A DNA stretch of 64,000 nucleotides from Ampullaceana balthica. Lineage: Eukaryota > Mollusca > Gastropoda > Lymnaeidae. Below the pieces are notes generated by a model. It was not told where the DNA came from, did no database searches, and saw nothing but the letters and a program-made list of their open reading frames with translations. Position 1 is the first letter of the stretch. Each line of letters starts with the position of its first letter. A program made the translations under genes and the position numbers. The stretch covers positions 1,144,501 to 1,208,500 of the forward strand of contig CALYLW010000130.1 of the NCBI GenBank assembly GCA_944989445.1, read 5' to 3'. Shown piece by piece: positions 12,425 through 22,769 of the stretch.

Positions 12425-12890
12425 AAAAATTTAATCCTTTATATTAACTCGTGGTGTCTGCTTGAGCCTTGCTTGAATTGTGAATGTTAAAAAAAAACTT
12501 TTGGATCGATTTTTATCCCACTCCCTCATAAGCTGGCGAGCTGAAATTTTGCAGGCAGACTCGAGCCGATGATAAAAATGATATCTCGAAATTTCAAATC
12601 GATCGCATGTACTGTAATTAAATTAATGAATTTTTAGATTATCTCTATTTATCTCTATATAGCATGTTAATTTTTGTGATTGTCGCGGTGCGTATTATAT
12701 TGAACGACCTTTTCAATACTTTCCTACAATGCTGTACGGTGCGTATTATATTAAACATGTTTTACGAGACATAACTAGAAATTTGTATTCTTGCATTGTA
12801 TTCCGCTGCGTATTATAATTAGCATTCTTTTTGTTATGGCTCATATATAAAGGATTTATAGTTTTTAAAAAAAATGTTTTTACGGAGGTT
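12425..12890. repeat. Dispersed repeat with inverted AATCCTTTATAT ends
   Basis: Begins AATCCTTTATATTAACTCG and ends with ATATAAAGGATTTATAG, so the ends are inverted repeats. The interior has three or four spaced copies of a module containing GTGCGTATTATAT (near 12691, 12739 and 12806). A longer paralogue lies at 22240-22760. A fragment of its right end, in opposite orientation, lies at 10455-10545. The family is not recognised. Confidence 0.7.
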
Positions 12891-13157
12891 TTTTTATAGT
12901 TATTTTTGCTTTTGAGCATTGCTTGACACAAAAAATTTATGCATCAAAGATTTTACCTTGAGGCCATTAAATATAAAGAAATCAAAGCTTTTATATTTAT
13001 TTCTAACATGAAAATGTATAGTATTGTATAGTGTCCGTATAAGTTTCCAATTATAATTTCCTTTTCCTTGTAGTATCAACATATTTTTACCCAGGTGGCG
13101 GTAAATCTAGGTTCTGCCCCGGGCGGCACATACCCATGCTACGCCGCTGACAACCCC

Positions 13158-13715
13158 CCCCCCTCCCATACACTTTTTTTTTCAAATAAATTCTTTATAT
13201 TTTCTTGTCTTTAAATTATATTATACTAAAAAAAAGTCATTTAAATTGTACTTTTTTGTTTTTCTAAATTAAAGTTTAGATTACAAACATCATGGATGAA
13301 ATGTGATTATTTTGATTAAACATGTGTATTTCTTTCGTGTGATAAATCCGATCAGTAGCCATAATACAGCTGCACACGTGTTGTTATCATGTCCTTTGTT
13401 TCAACATAACGCGCGTTGCACTTAGGAAGTACTCTTCTGGTATCATAGCAACGCCCCATGTTGTTGTTTTATGACGCCTGAGCACATTGGTCTGGTCGTA
13501 GGCAATAATACTACACTTGATGAGAGATGAAAACACAATAAAACAATAACGACACATAAACTTGCCTACAGCTCTTGGCGCTCTCCAAACGACTATAAGA
13601 TAATAATTTTATCCGGTCTTAAGTGAATTTACAGTCAAACAAGTGACCCAGTCTTTGATATATAAGGTTATGGATACTTTGATGGGTTAGTTGACTGATT
13701 AAATAATGTTTAAAC
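13158..13715. other. Unassigned AT-rich stretch
   Basis: Follows the hAT TSD with a short C-run. No further structure is seen. Confidence 0.5.
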
Positions 13716-13717
13716 GT

Positions 13718-13808
13718 GGATTCAATAATGGATTCAATAATGGATTCAATAATGGATTCAATAATGGATTCAATAATGGATTCAATAATGGATTCAATAA
13801 TGGATTCA
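13718..13808. repeat. Minisatellite, 12-bp units
   Basis: About 7.5 near-perfect copies of GGATTCAATAAT. The four-codon periodicity makes a short isoleucine/glutamate/serine repeat on the minus strand that should not be called a protein. Confidence 0.95.
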
Positions 13809-13834
13809 TTCCGCGATCGTTGCATTGGTAGACA

Positions 13835-14036
13835 CGTTTCGTTGGTTCATGTGCAAAAATAAAAATAATAAAAATTAACTCGTGTGTAAATTAGCAATTT
13901 TTTTTCTGTGAAAAATGTTACATCTCATAAAAACATATATTTTCCTTATCAAAATTTGCTGCGCGGTAACTCTAAACCGCTGCGCGGCGTCAGGCAGATG
14001 ACTGCGCAGCCCGCAACTGCGTGGCTTAGAGGGAAC
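13835..14036. mobile_element. Small TIR element with TGCGCAGC core (diverged)
   Basis: The right part contains TTTGCTGCGCGGTAACTCTA and ends GCTTAGAGGGAACAT. It shares this with 15312-15446, and with 34202-34384 and 39906-40311 in inverted sense. The left end is diverged but keeps CGTTGGTTCATGTGCAAAAA. It is non-coding and non-autonomous. Confidence 0.6.
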
Positions 14037-14127
14037 ATAACTGATAATTGTATCTAGTGCCCGTAGATTAAGATGGCTCATCGGAAATAAATGAAGAAAG
14101 CTAACACAGGAAACAATGGTGTACTAG

Positions 14128-14545
14128 CGTGAAAAGTGGTGTTCTGGTGTGGAAATTGCTGTTCTGATGTGGAAATTAGTGTTGTGGTGTGGAAAGTGGT
14201 GTTGCGATGTGGAAAGTGGTGTTGTGGTGTGGAAATCGGTGTTCTGGTGTGGAAATTGGTGTTCTGATGTGGAAATTGGTGTTCTTGTGTGGAAATTGGT
14301 GTTCTGGTGTGCAAATTGGTGTTCTGATGTGCACATTGGTTTTCTGGCGAGGAAATTGGTATTCTGGTGTGCAAATTGGTGTTCTGATGTGCAAAGTGGT
14401 GTTCTGATATGTAAATAGGTGATCTCGTGTGGAAATTGGTGTCTGGTGTGGAAATTGGTGTCTGGTGTGGAAATTGGTGATCTGGTGTGGAAATTGGTGT
14501 TCTGATATGGAAAGTGGTGTTATGGTGTGAAATATTGCGTGCTAG
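14128..14545. repeat. Minisatellite, 20-bp units
   Basis: About 21 copies of GTGGAAATTGGTGTTCTGGT with transitions at several sites. Some units near 14440-14470 are shortened to 19 bp. Open frames on both strands are periodicity artefacts. Confidence 0.96.
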
Positions 14546-14549
14546 AGGC

Positions 14550-15305
14550 TGAGTTACCCTAAATAAAAAAATACAACGTGAAAAATAAGTAAATCAAAAA
14601 TTTTGTTGGCATAACGTTGGCATCGCAGACCTGCCGCATCTAAATCGGAAATAGACAAATTGGGCGTGAAGACAAAGAAGCCACCCCCCCCCTTTCCCAC
14701 CCAAACAAATAAAATGGTTTTACCATCTAACGCGCTTTTGACTGGGACTTTCTGCCGGGGGCCCACAGTACCGGGTTGATTTGACGGGGAATAACAATGT
14801 CATTTTCATGTGCGCACTCAACGGTGCCCCGTCACCGGAGAACCGTAGATTAAAAAACATAACCCACAAGAACTCGATGATATTAAGAGGCGATCACCGC
14901 CCCTTTGTTCGGGAACGCAACTCTCTCCCGAGACCGCCTGAGTGTGCTCCCCATGAAGTTATGGGCCCTGTTGTCAAAGCCACGCGACTTACAATCGATA
15001 AGCCGGATATAAAGAAATAAAACGAAAAGACTTCCTATAAAAACGAAATCAAATAAAAGCTAATATGAGTGGAGAGTGGGCGTATAATGGGCTGAGTGAT
15101 GTTTGAAGTAATCGTAGTCGTTTTATTACTAAGATGAGGGGTCGGAGTTCTTTGGAAAAAGGTTTTCGTTCGCCTCTTTACAAAACGTCCAATTTTAACT
15201 TGAACCTGGAATGTTCAACGATCAAAGAAAGTGTATCTCTCTGACAATGTTGTCCCACACAAGTAATGATGCACCTCACATCCATAGTTTCCCCGCACAT
15301 CCATG
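14550..15305. other. Unassigned stretch
   Basis: An open frame of about 79 codons at 14781-15020 has no recognisable domain, signal peptide or splice context. I do not call it a gene. Confidence 0.4.
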
Positions 15306-15311
15306 GTGTGT

Positions 15312-15446
15312 CAATGTGCCCTCTAAGGTTCTTTGGTCCATGTGCAAAAACTCAAGTGCAAAAAAAATTTGCTGCGTGGTAATTCTAAACTGCTGCACGG
15401 CGTTGATCGGATATCTGCACAGCCGCACAGCTTAAAGGAAACATTG
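15312..15446. mobile_element. Small TIR element with TGCGCAGC core
   Basis: A 135-bp element with ends TCAATGTGCCCTCTAAGG and CTTAAAGGAAACATTG, which are imperfect inverted repeats. The core reads TTTGCTGCGTGGTAATTCTA and then GCTGCACGGCGTTGATCGG. It is the most compact copy of a four-member family in this window. A (GT)n run follows directly at 15447-15463. Confidence 0.7.
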
Positions 15447-15469
15447 GTGTGTGTGTGTGTGTGGACATG

Positions 15470-15672
15470 CTGAATTACTGGGCTAGCGAAGCAGCGTTCA
15501 CAGGCCACGGCACACGAGTGGATTGTGTGGCACTATGTCCATCCGTCTTTATTTAACCCATCGGAGCTGGTGGAATCTGTGACACCCTTAAGCAAAGGAC
15601 CAATTTCCTGACTTCACTGAGACTCGAACCCACGACTCTCGGAATGCCAGTCAGCGCGCATGCGTCTCGACC
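15470..15672 (-). mobile_element. tRNA-derived SINE-like fragment
   Basis: On the minus strand the segment near 15612-15672 contains GTCGTGGGTTCGAGTCTC, an RNA polymerase III B box in a T-arm-like context. Just before it is CTGACTGGCATTCCGAGAG. The tRNA-like head looks incomplete at its 5' end, where it abuts the hAT remnant at 15673. The body to 15470 is non-coding. Calling this a SINE is an inference from the B box and from its junction with a transposon. Confidence 0.5.
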
Positions 15673-16170
15673 CAATTTTGTTCAAAAAGTACAATGCCAG
15701 ATATTTTAGCATTCAGCAAAATCTTTATACCTGGCTTGTTGCATCTACTCATCGTCATGGCAGGGTCTTCAAAAACAACCGAAAGGGTTACCTGTTAACA
15801 AATCCTTGCCCTGGCACAAGATGGTCAGCCCGACATGATACTGTAAGGTATGTTAATAAATCATATCATGAGAATATTGCAGCACTTGAAGAATTGGCAA
15901 CTGATGAAAATCAGTCGACTTGAGGCAGAGGGATTTCGGAAGAAACTTGAACAACTGGAACTCGCTATTTTGCTTGAAATTTGGGACACAATTTTATGAT
16001 TTCATAAAACGAATGTATCCCTTCAAGAGCGGGGACTATCTTTGAATTCAGCCATGCATTTGTTGAAATATCTCCTTGAGTTTGTAAAAAGACAGCGTTC
16101 TGAATTTGATTCCTATGAAGAAAAAGGAAATGACAAGTCCGTGGAGAAAGAGTATAAATAATCTTCAATA

Positions 16171-16405
16171 AGGGGCCGTCCATAAAGTACGTCACGCTCC
16201 AGAGGGGGGAGGGGTGTAAGAAAGTGTGACAGTTTGTGACAGGGTGAGGGGGGGGCTCCGACAATGCGTGACTTCACGGTGTTTTATTTTAAATTTTAAT
16301 TATTTTGTTAGAGAAAAAAAATATTTCGAAAGTGTGACGTACTTTAGAGGGGTGGGGCGGGATTTGTGAAAGGGGGAGGGGGGAGTACTTTATGGACGGT
16401 CTCTA
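16171..16405. mobile_element. Palindromic MITE, short form, inside hAT
   Basis: Ends are AGGGGCCGTCCATAAAGTAC and GTACTTTATGGACGGTCTCT. The 235-bp element interrupts the hAT pseudogene. The paralogous copy at about 46.7 kb shows the uninterrupted sequence, so the boundaries are supported by an empty site. The same short form is found at 51854-52092. Confidence 0.85.
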
Positions 16406-16895
16406 GGATCAAAAAAGAGAAAGTTTCAGTTTGATGAAGGGACATCAGCCGAAACAGTTTTTTTTTCTCCGAGACAAAAATTCAAGGTTTGGGTATTTCT
16501 GGTTATCATTGAAACTTTCTTCAGCCCTACAAGATCGGTCAGACGCATATGCATCCATGACAAATTTGGCTTTCTTAAAAACCTAACTGAGCTCAGCAAT
16601 GATGCCATCCGAGGGGCAGCAGCCAATTTAATGGAAGAATATTCAAGTGATTTCAAAGACTGCTTTCCTTCAGAATTAGTCAAATTTTCAGAACTCTTCA
16701 AAAAAGGTTATTGTCCAACCCCAGGCTCAGGGTCAGGAAAAGGAAGTAACACAATGCGAAACTCAAAAACACGTGCAGAGAGCTAAAAACTTTGTTTTTG
16801 AATGAGCACAATTTTACACAGTCCTTTCCAAATGTACACATTGCACTTCGCATCTATCTCTCAATGATGACATCAAACTGCAGCGGAGAGCGATC

Positions 16896-16929
16896 TTATC
16901 TGTTTACAGACGCTCCTTCTATACAGAAG
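16896..16929 (-). mobile_element. 34-bp LINE 3' tail insertion with GATC TSD
   Basis: Thirty-four bases match the reverse complement of the LINE 3' end (CTTCTGTATAGAAG...AGATAA). They sit between two GATC tetranucleotides at 16892-16895 and 16930-16933. The paralogous hAT copy near 46.23 kb has a single GATC and no insert. This is an extremely 5'-truncated retrotransposition event. Confidence 0.8.
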
Positions 16930-17041
16930 GATCATTTTCAAAGTTGAACGAATAAAAAATTAAATTAGAAGTTGCATGGGATAACAACGACCGAGTCAGT
17001 TCTCTCTTTATTGAACATTGAAAAGTAACTTGTAAGCTCAC

Positions 17042-17583
17042 TGTCACGTGAGAATCACGAGATTAGTGACAGAGAGGTCACATGGGTAGAAAGCGCGCGA
17101 AACAGAGTTCGCAAAAATAATGGCGAATGTGTGGCTGATGTCTTCACGTTGTGAAACCTCAAAGTCATGGGCGTAGGGAAGGGGGGCAAGGGGGGCATTT
17201 GCCCCCCCCCCTTACATTTGAGAACAAAAAATTATTTATTAAATGCATTAATAAATGTTGTATTTTAACTATTACAGCACTAATTTGTAAGTCTTATTAA
17301 TTTCTAAGGCTTTTTTCAACCCTTATTTTATACTGAACTTGAATTTAATTGAAAATTGTACCTGTATGGCATTGCCAGTTAAAATATAAAAAAGTGGGAT
17401 TTTTTTGCTGGAAAAATTCCTAGCGACGCCCATGCTCAAAGTTATACTTTTGTATTATATAGTGTGCATATTAAAGTTATTTTGTTGACAATAGTAATTC
17501 AAGGATTTATTGCACGAAAGTTTGTATTGAGAGAACGCCTACAAAAGACATTAACAAGTAATACGTCACCAAGAGACGTTACA
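17042..17583. mobile_element. Solo LTR with 5-bp TSD, carrying a hAT MITE
   Basis: The segment starts TGTCACGT and ends ACGTTACA (TG...CA ends). It is flanked by CTCAC at 17037-17041 and 17584-17588. The paralogous hAT copy has the matching site without the insert. No gag or pol and no second LTR are present, so it is a solo LTR left by recombination. About 265 bp remain after removing the MITE at 17166-17434 and its duplicated target. Confidence 0.8.
17166..17434. mobile_element. hAT-type MITE, 8-bp TSD
   Basis: A 269-bp element starting CATGGGCGTAG and ending CTAGCGACGCCCATG, flanked by the perfect 8-bp TSD CTCAAAGT at 17158-17165 and 17435-17442. The left end has a G-rich and then C-rich arm (17175-17212). 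No coding sequence. It sits inside the solo LTR. Confidence 0.9.
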
Positions 17584-17651
17584 CTCACTTAGCTTTACCG
17601 ACTGAATTGATAATTTCGCCTTGAGAAAGTTCGCAAGCTAAGGTTCTAGAT

Positions 17652-20283
17652 CAGCGATTCTCAACCTTTCTTGTGTCGCGACCCTTTTAATAAATTACTC
17701 GTGCTGTGGCGACCCCCGCCTTCAAATTTTATTTGGTATCTACCTCATAGCTGTAATTTTGCTACTGTTATAATATATTTTATTATATCTCATATGCAGA
17801 ATGACATTGTATTCTCATTTTTACAAATTTTACGTAATTAAAGCACAGACACCGTTCTCGTAGTAACGTAGTTAGTAATAAAAAACACAATATGTAACAA
17901 TGATTACAATTACATACATGTCATACATTACATACAAGGTATTCGTATTTATTTCTAATTACAAATACGTAAGAAAGCCAAAGTCAATTAATGTGAAGGT
18001 TGAGGTTGCTTCTTTCTCACAAGATCAGAAATTCTCGGGACTGTCTTTGCGAGAGCACAACGAAGATCATCTTCCACAACAAGTCTACTTCTGTATTTAG
18101 ACTTGATAACGAGCAAGCTGAAAAACCCTGTTTCGCAAAGATAAGTTGTTGGAAAAGGAAGAAGAAGGCGCAACACAGTTTCGGGCAGAACATGATATGA
18201 CTGCAAACACTTGATCCAGAATTTTGTAACTGACATTGAAGAGAAATCATTTCGCGCTGCATCACTGTTAATGAGTTCGATGAACTCCTCTTGTGCTGTC
18301 TCAGGAATATCGTCAACTTTGACTGTGAATGGACTTCTGGCAAGTGAAAACGGAGTGTTAGGTAGATTTGGAAAGTACGATGAAATTTCTTCCGCCAGCA
18401 TATGCAAGTGTTCTTTCACGGAAATTATCATTTTACTTCTCTTGTCCGGTTCAATGTCATTTTCCTCAAAGAAAACAGATAAGGTGGGCAATATGTACAT
18501 TTTATTGTCATCCAATTTATTTTGCCAAAGCTGAAGTTTCATTTCGAATGATCGGATCTTTTCAGACAAATCTAGGCATGTTACATTTGGTCCTTGCAGT
18601 GATAAATTTAACTCATTCAAAGTGGCAAATATATCTACCAGGTAAGCAATTTTCTGAAGCTCATTTTTGTCGCTGAAAAGTGCTTCGAACTGTGGTTTAG
18701 ACTTCTGATTAAAGAACATTTTTAGTTCGTCACGAAGATCAAAAACGCGTTTCAAAACTTTCCCTCTCGACAACCATCTCACTTCAGTGTGAAATAGCAG
18801 AACATCATTGGACGCATCCATCTCATTACAAAATTTCGAAAACAGACGACTGTTCAGCGCACTCGCTTTTACAAAATTGACGGAACTTACGACGCTTTTC
18901 ATTACTTCCTGAAACTCTTGTGGCAACGTCTTCGTTGCTAGCACTTGTCGATGAATCATACAGTGAGTTCCAATGACTTTTGGTGATTCATTTAGTACAA
19001 AACGTTGAAATCCAGACCGACATCATATCATAGCTGGAGCACCATCAGTGCAAACACCACAAACCTTTTCCCAAGAGATCTTATGATCTTTCAGAAATGA
19101 ACCAACTGTATCAAATACATCCCGTGCAGTTGTTGTCGTTTCAAGAGGTTTTGCAAAAAAGAAACTCATCTTTAAAGTCGCCTTCATTTATATATCTCAC
19201 GTAAACCAGTAGTTGTGAACAGTTTGCAATGTCCGTGGATTCGTCAAGCTGGATGCTAAATATTGGAAGTGGAGCAGATTTTATTTCCTGGATTACCTGA
19301 TCAATAATATCAGCAGACATATCATCTATTCTTCTCCGGACAGTGTCATTAGATAAGGAAATTGCACTCAATTTCTTAACAAATTCGGGTCCGATCATAA
19401 CTCGAACAATATCTTTGGCCGCTGGCAACAATAAGTCTTCGGCAATGGTGTGAGGTTTCATAGCTCTTGCGATTCTGAGCGCCACCAAATATGAAGCTTC
19501 AACGGCTGCTACGTTTTTTTTTGGTGGTACTTGCCGCCAGTGTCAAGTCTGGTTTTCCTGACGCCATCAGCTTTACTTCTAAAATCCTCGGTATCCTTCC
19601 CCGCAAAACTTGGATGTTTGCTATCAAAATGACGTTTCAGTTTGTTTGGCTTCATAGATTCGGCTGAAAGAACTTCATTACAAATAACGCATTGCGGTTT
19701 CTCAATTCCTGCTGTAACTATTGAAGCAAAACCATATTGTAAGAAATCGTCACTATATTTTCTTTTCTTAATCATAATGTTCTTCTCTGCATGTTCCATT
19801 TCCATCGGTTGGTTTAAAAACTTTAAATTTAAAATGAAAAAATTATAACGATAGCTTTCAATACCACGCACAATGAAATATTGACCTACAGCCCTACACT
19901 ACAGTGTGTGGAACCAGAAGCAGCAGCAGTTCAGCTTCTACGTCACTTAGCCAGCCTGCTGAGCTCAGACCTCTGAGCATCCAGACGCGCCCTACTCTCT
20001 GTTGATATAATTACCGGTTGTTGAGGGGTTCATAAAAAAGTGTTGAAATAAACATTATAAAAAGCTAAAAATAATTAAGTTACAACAACTAAACTTACTA
20101 AAGTTACTGAATAGACTATAGACTAGTATAAAGTAATGGACAAAATATGTACATGGCAAGGTTTACACATTTTTACACATTTAAACACACAAAAAACATA
20201 TTTTTCCAATGGTCTTTGGCGACCCCTGCCAAATCGTCATTCTACCCCCGCGGGGGTAGCGACCCACAGGTTGAGAACCGCTG
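17652..20283 (-). mobile_element. Nearly complete ZBED-type hAT transposon
   Basis: Perfect 8-bp TSD TTCTAGAT lies at 17644-17651 and 20284-20291. Terminal inverted repeats are CAGCGATTCTCAACC at left and, reading inwards from the right, CAGCGGTTCTCAACC. These are typical ends of Charlie/ZBED-type hATs, followed on both sides by GTCGC/GCGACCC-rich sequence. The transposase lies on the minus strand between about 19.87 and 17.99 kb. Length (2632 bp) and gene content fit an autonomous element that has recently lost activity. Confidence 0.93.
17988..19871 (-). pseudogene. hAT transposase, BED zinc finger (ZBED5-like), three lesions
   Basis: Family function is cut-and-paste transposition: the BED finger binds element ends and a DDE-type RNase H fold cuts. 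A BED finger lies near the start of the first segment (19509-19871), with CVIC at residues 61-64 of that frame and HFDSKH at 81-86. The second segment (19141-19488) carries FSIQLDESTDI with the first catalytic Asp. CTDGAPAM at about 19.03-19.05 kb carries the second. The third segment (17988-18959, 323 codons) contains RWLSRG and ends in the hAT domain with LCETGFFSLL carrying the expected Glu. Lesions are a frame change in the run of nine T at 19514-19522, another near 19147-19160, and a stop codon at 19023-19025. Few lesions over some 600 codons mean recent decay. Host-domesticated ZBED genes are the alternative, but the intact ends and TSD argue against that. Confidence 0.9.
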
Positions 20284-20514
20284 TTCTAGATTGAAATAAA
20301 TAATAATAAATATTTTAATGAAATGTGGATTCGCGTAACTTTATATTAATTTAATTGACTTCTATTTAATTTTTTGTCTTATTACATTCTGCCTTGCAAG
20401 TTAGACAGTCTAATATTAGCTGCTAGCAATCGTTTCATTTAAATGGACGCTGGCTGGACCGGGCCCCAGTTTAAATTGCAGCCAGGGGCCCCGTGCAGTC
20501 TTAATCCGCCCCTG

Positions 20515-21420
20515 CATTGCGTCCTCGCCCTGCACGGCCCAAACGGTCAGGTTATTGTTGCTCACATGTGGTCAAGTGGAGCAGCAAAGAATTATGGCAT
20601 CACAATCCAATAAATGCGCCCATCAGGTCCAAAAAGACGCAAGCTCTCAACGGAGCTTAAAAAATGTGTGTGTGTGTGTGGAGGGGGGGGAAGGGGGTCC
20701 TTATTGTAGTAAGTGCGTTCTTTCAGGGGTGGAAAATGATTTAAAACCGGAAGAGATGTAAGTTTTATCCGTTCGTTTATTCACATGACATTTTAGAAAG
20801 TCGCCTGGTACGAATGATCCTAAGTGACCAGGTCCTCATTAGACTAAGTGATTGCACCGCAACAATTTGATGGACTTACTAGGCCCATGCAAGCAGAGGT
20901 AGGAAAAAAAATAGGTAAAACATATATAAATCGTTAATTGCCCTAATAGCTAGTTATTAAATGTAGAAAACGTAGCCGGAAATATATTTAAAAAATCGTC
21001 TTAGCAGCATGAATGTGAAAAAAGAGCGCGTTAAAAACTTGTCAATGTAGATGGGACACTTAAGAAGTGAATGTAATAATTGAATGAATATGAACAAAAT
21101 TTTGACTCCCCCCCCCCACTCTCTTCAGTGCCACCGAAAACGATCTCTATAGAAATCAATTGGATTAAAATGATTTTTTTTTGTTCATCTAGTGCAGCAA
21201 CAATTTCTTTTTCAAGCACCGTTTCGTTTTGACTTCTTTATAGCGAAGGTTTTTTGTTGGCCATTTTATGAACATTTAAATGTAGAGACGGTGATGGAAT
21301 AGAGAATAGAAGGAGAAAAAACGGCAGTTCTATATGTAATTGAAGAATTTTCTCATTTCTGATAACAAGACTGGAGACACTCGTAAATATGGGTGAAATA
21401 GGAAGGTATGTGTGTCTCTA
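20515..21420. other. Unassigned stretch with short G-rich and (GT)n tracts
   Basis: A GT run and G-run lie at 20667-20697. A segment near 20960-20995 (CTAATAGCTAGTTATTAAAT followed by GTAGAAAACGTAGCCG) recurs near 32260-32295, so it is part of a dispersed repeat whose limits I cannot fix. Nothing coding is supported. Confidence 0.5.
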
Positions 21421-21421
21421 A

Positions 21422-21960
<539 letters not shown>

Positions 21961-22026
21961 TAGGGGGAGACTAGAGGTTATATTCTTATTTATTACAAAG
22001 GGAATAAAACGACGTCAAGTAGACAT

Positions 22027-22165
22027 GGTGTTCTGCAAATTGATGCCATGTTCTTGAAATAAATGCAATATTCTTTAAATTGATGCAAAGCTCTTTGAAT
22101 GGATATAATGTTCTTCAAAAAGATAAAATGTTCTTTAGAGTGCTCAATATTCTTCAAACACGGAT
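22027..22165. repeat. Degenerate tandem repeat, about 18-20-bp units
   Basis: Seven or so diverged units around ATGTTCTTNAAATNGATGCA. Divergence is much greater than in the other arrays, so this is an old array. Confidence 0.7.
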
Positions 22166-22239
22166 ATAATGAAAATATATTTTTGGAACTGTGACAATAA
22201 AACAATAAGTAAAAAAGACACCGAAAAAATCCCGCCAAG

Positions 22240-22760
22240 TTTTTTTTTAAATCCTTTATATTAACTCGTGGTGTCTGCGGCCGACCGACCGACCGACCTT
22301 GCTTGCTTGCTTGTCGCCAAAACTTTTGATCGATTTTTAACCCACTTGCTCGCAATATAGCGAGCTGAAATTTTGCAGGCAGTTTCGTACCGATGATAAA
22401 AACAATGTATCAAAATTTCAGATCGATCGCATGTACCGTAATTAAATTATTGATTTTTTAGATTATTTTATTTATTCCTATGTATCATGCTATTTTTTGA
22501 GATAGAGCGTCGCGGTGCGTATTATATGGAACAACCTTTCTGTCGCGCAATAAGGTGCGTATTTTACTGACAACACTTTTTATAAACCTATTCCTGATCG
22601 GTGCGCATTATATTAAACACGTTTTACGACACAACTGCAATTTTGTATTTTTGGATGGTCTTGCGCTGCGTGTTATAATGAACATTCTTTTAGTTACGTC
22701 TCATACGTAAAGGATTTATAGTAAAAAAACTTGGTTTTTTACGGGTTTTTCTTATTCTCT
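22240..22760. repeat. Dispersed repeat, long paralogue of 12425-12890
   Basis: Starts AAATCCTTTATATTAACTCG and ends CGTAAAGGATTTATAG followed by a T-rich arm with TTTTACGGGT. It contains a small GACC/CTTG simple tract (22280-22310), the segment AGCGAGCTGAAATTTTGCAG and four spaced GTGCGTATTATAT-like modules. The inverted ends suggest a non-autonomous DNA transposon, but no TSD is clear. Confidence 0.7.
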
Positions 22761-22769
22761 GGTTGCTTT

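Larger units (their letters stand above)
10302..13149 (+). mobile_element. hAT transposon, decayed, family A, complete ends
   Basis: The element is flanked by a perfect 8-bp TSD, ACAACCCC, at 10294-10301 and 13150-13157, the TSD length of the hAT superfamily. Terminal inverted repeats match at 10 of 12 positions: left CTGTGGCGTAGC, right end read inwards CAGCGGCGTAGC. Both ends then run into a GC-rich segment containing CCCCGGGCGGCAC. The 2848-bp interior is AT-rich. Scattered plus-strand peptide fragments near 10.94-11.2 kb match the ZMYM1-like hAT copy at 43.98-44.8 kb, but no frame survives. It contains a second repeat (12425-12890) and a LINE tail (10635-10710). Confidence 0.85.
15673..17041 (+). 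pseudogene. hAT transposase pseudogene, ZMYM1-like
   Basis: The fragments read in order as the C-terminal half of a ZMYM1/DUF4371-type hAT transposase. They include LYTWLVASTHRHGRVFKNN and GTRWSARHDTVR near 15.72-15.84 kb, GAAANLMEEYSSDFKDCFP near 16.62-16.67 kb, and the hAT dimerisation segment FPNVHIALRIYLSMMTSNC followed by SGERS near 16.83-16.895 kb. Then come SKLNE and SLLNIEK to 17.04 kb. Several stops and frame changes, a MITE at 16171-16405 and a 34-bp LINE tail at 16896-16929 break the gene. It cannot make protein. The residual function of the family would be DNA cut-and-paste transposition in the nucleus. Confidence 0.8.
15673..20514 (+). mobile_element. Decayed ZMYM1-like hAT hosting nested insertions
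   Basis: Pieces of one hAT element survive at 15673-16170, 16406-16895, 16934-17041, 17589-17651 and 20292-20514. They are separated by later insertions and terminate at a hAT-type right end, TTAATCCGCCCCTG. The 5' half is missing. The continuity of the pieces is shown by alignment to the paralogous copy on the minus strand at 46.03-47.34 kb, which lacks every one of these insertions. Confidence 0.8.

Noticed and set aside
18211..18676. Plus-strand frames of 102-107 codons
   Set aside because: Antisense to the well-supported ZBED hAT transposase.
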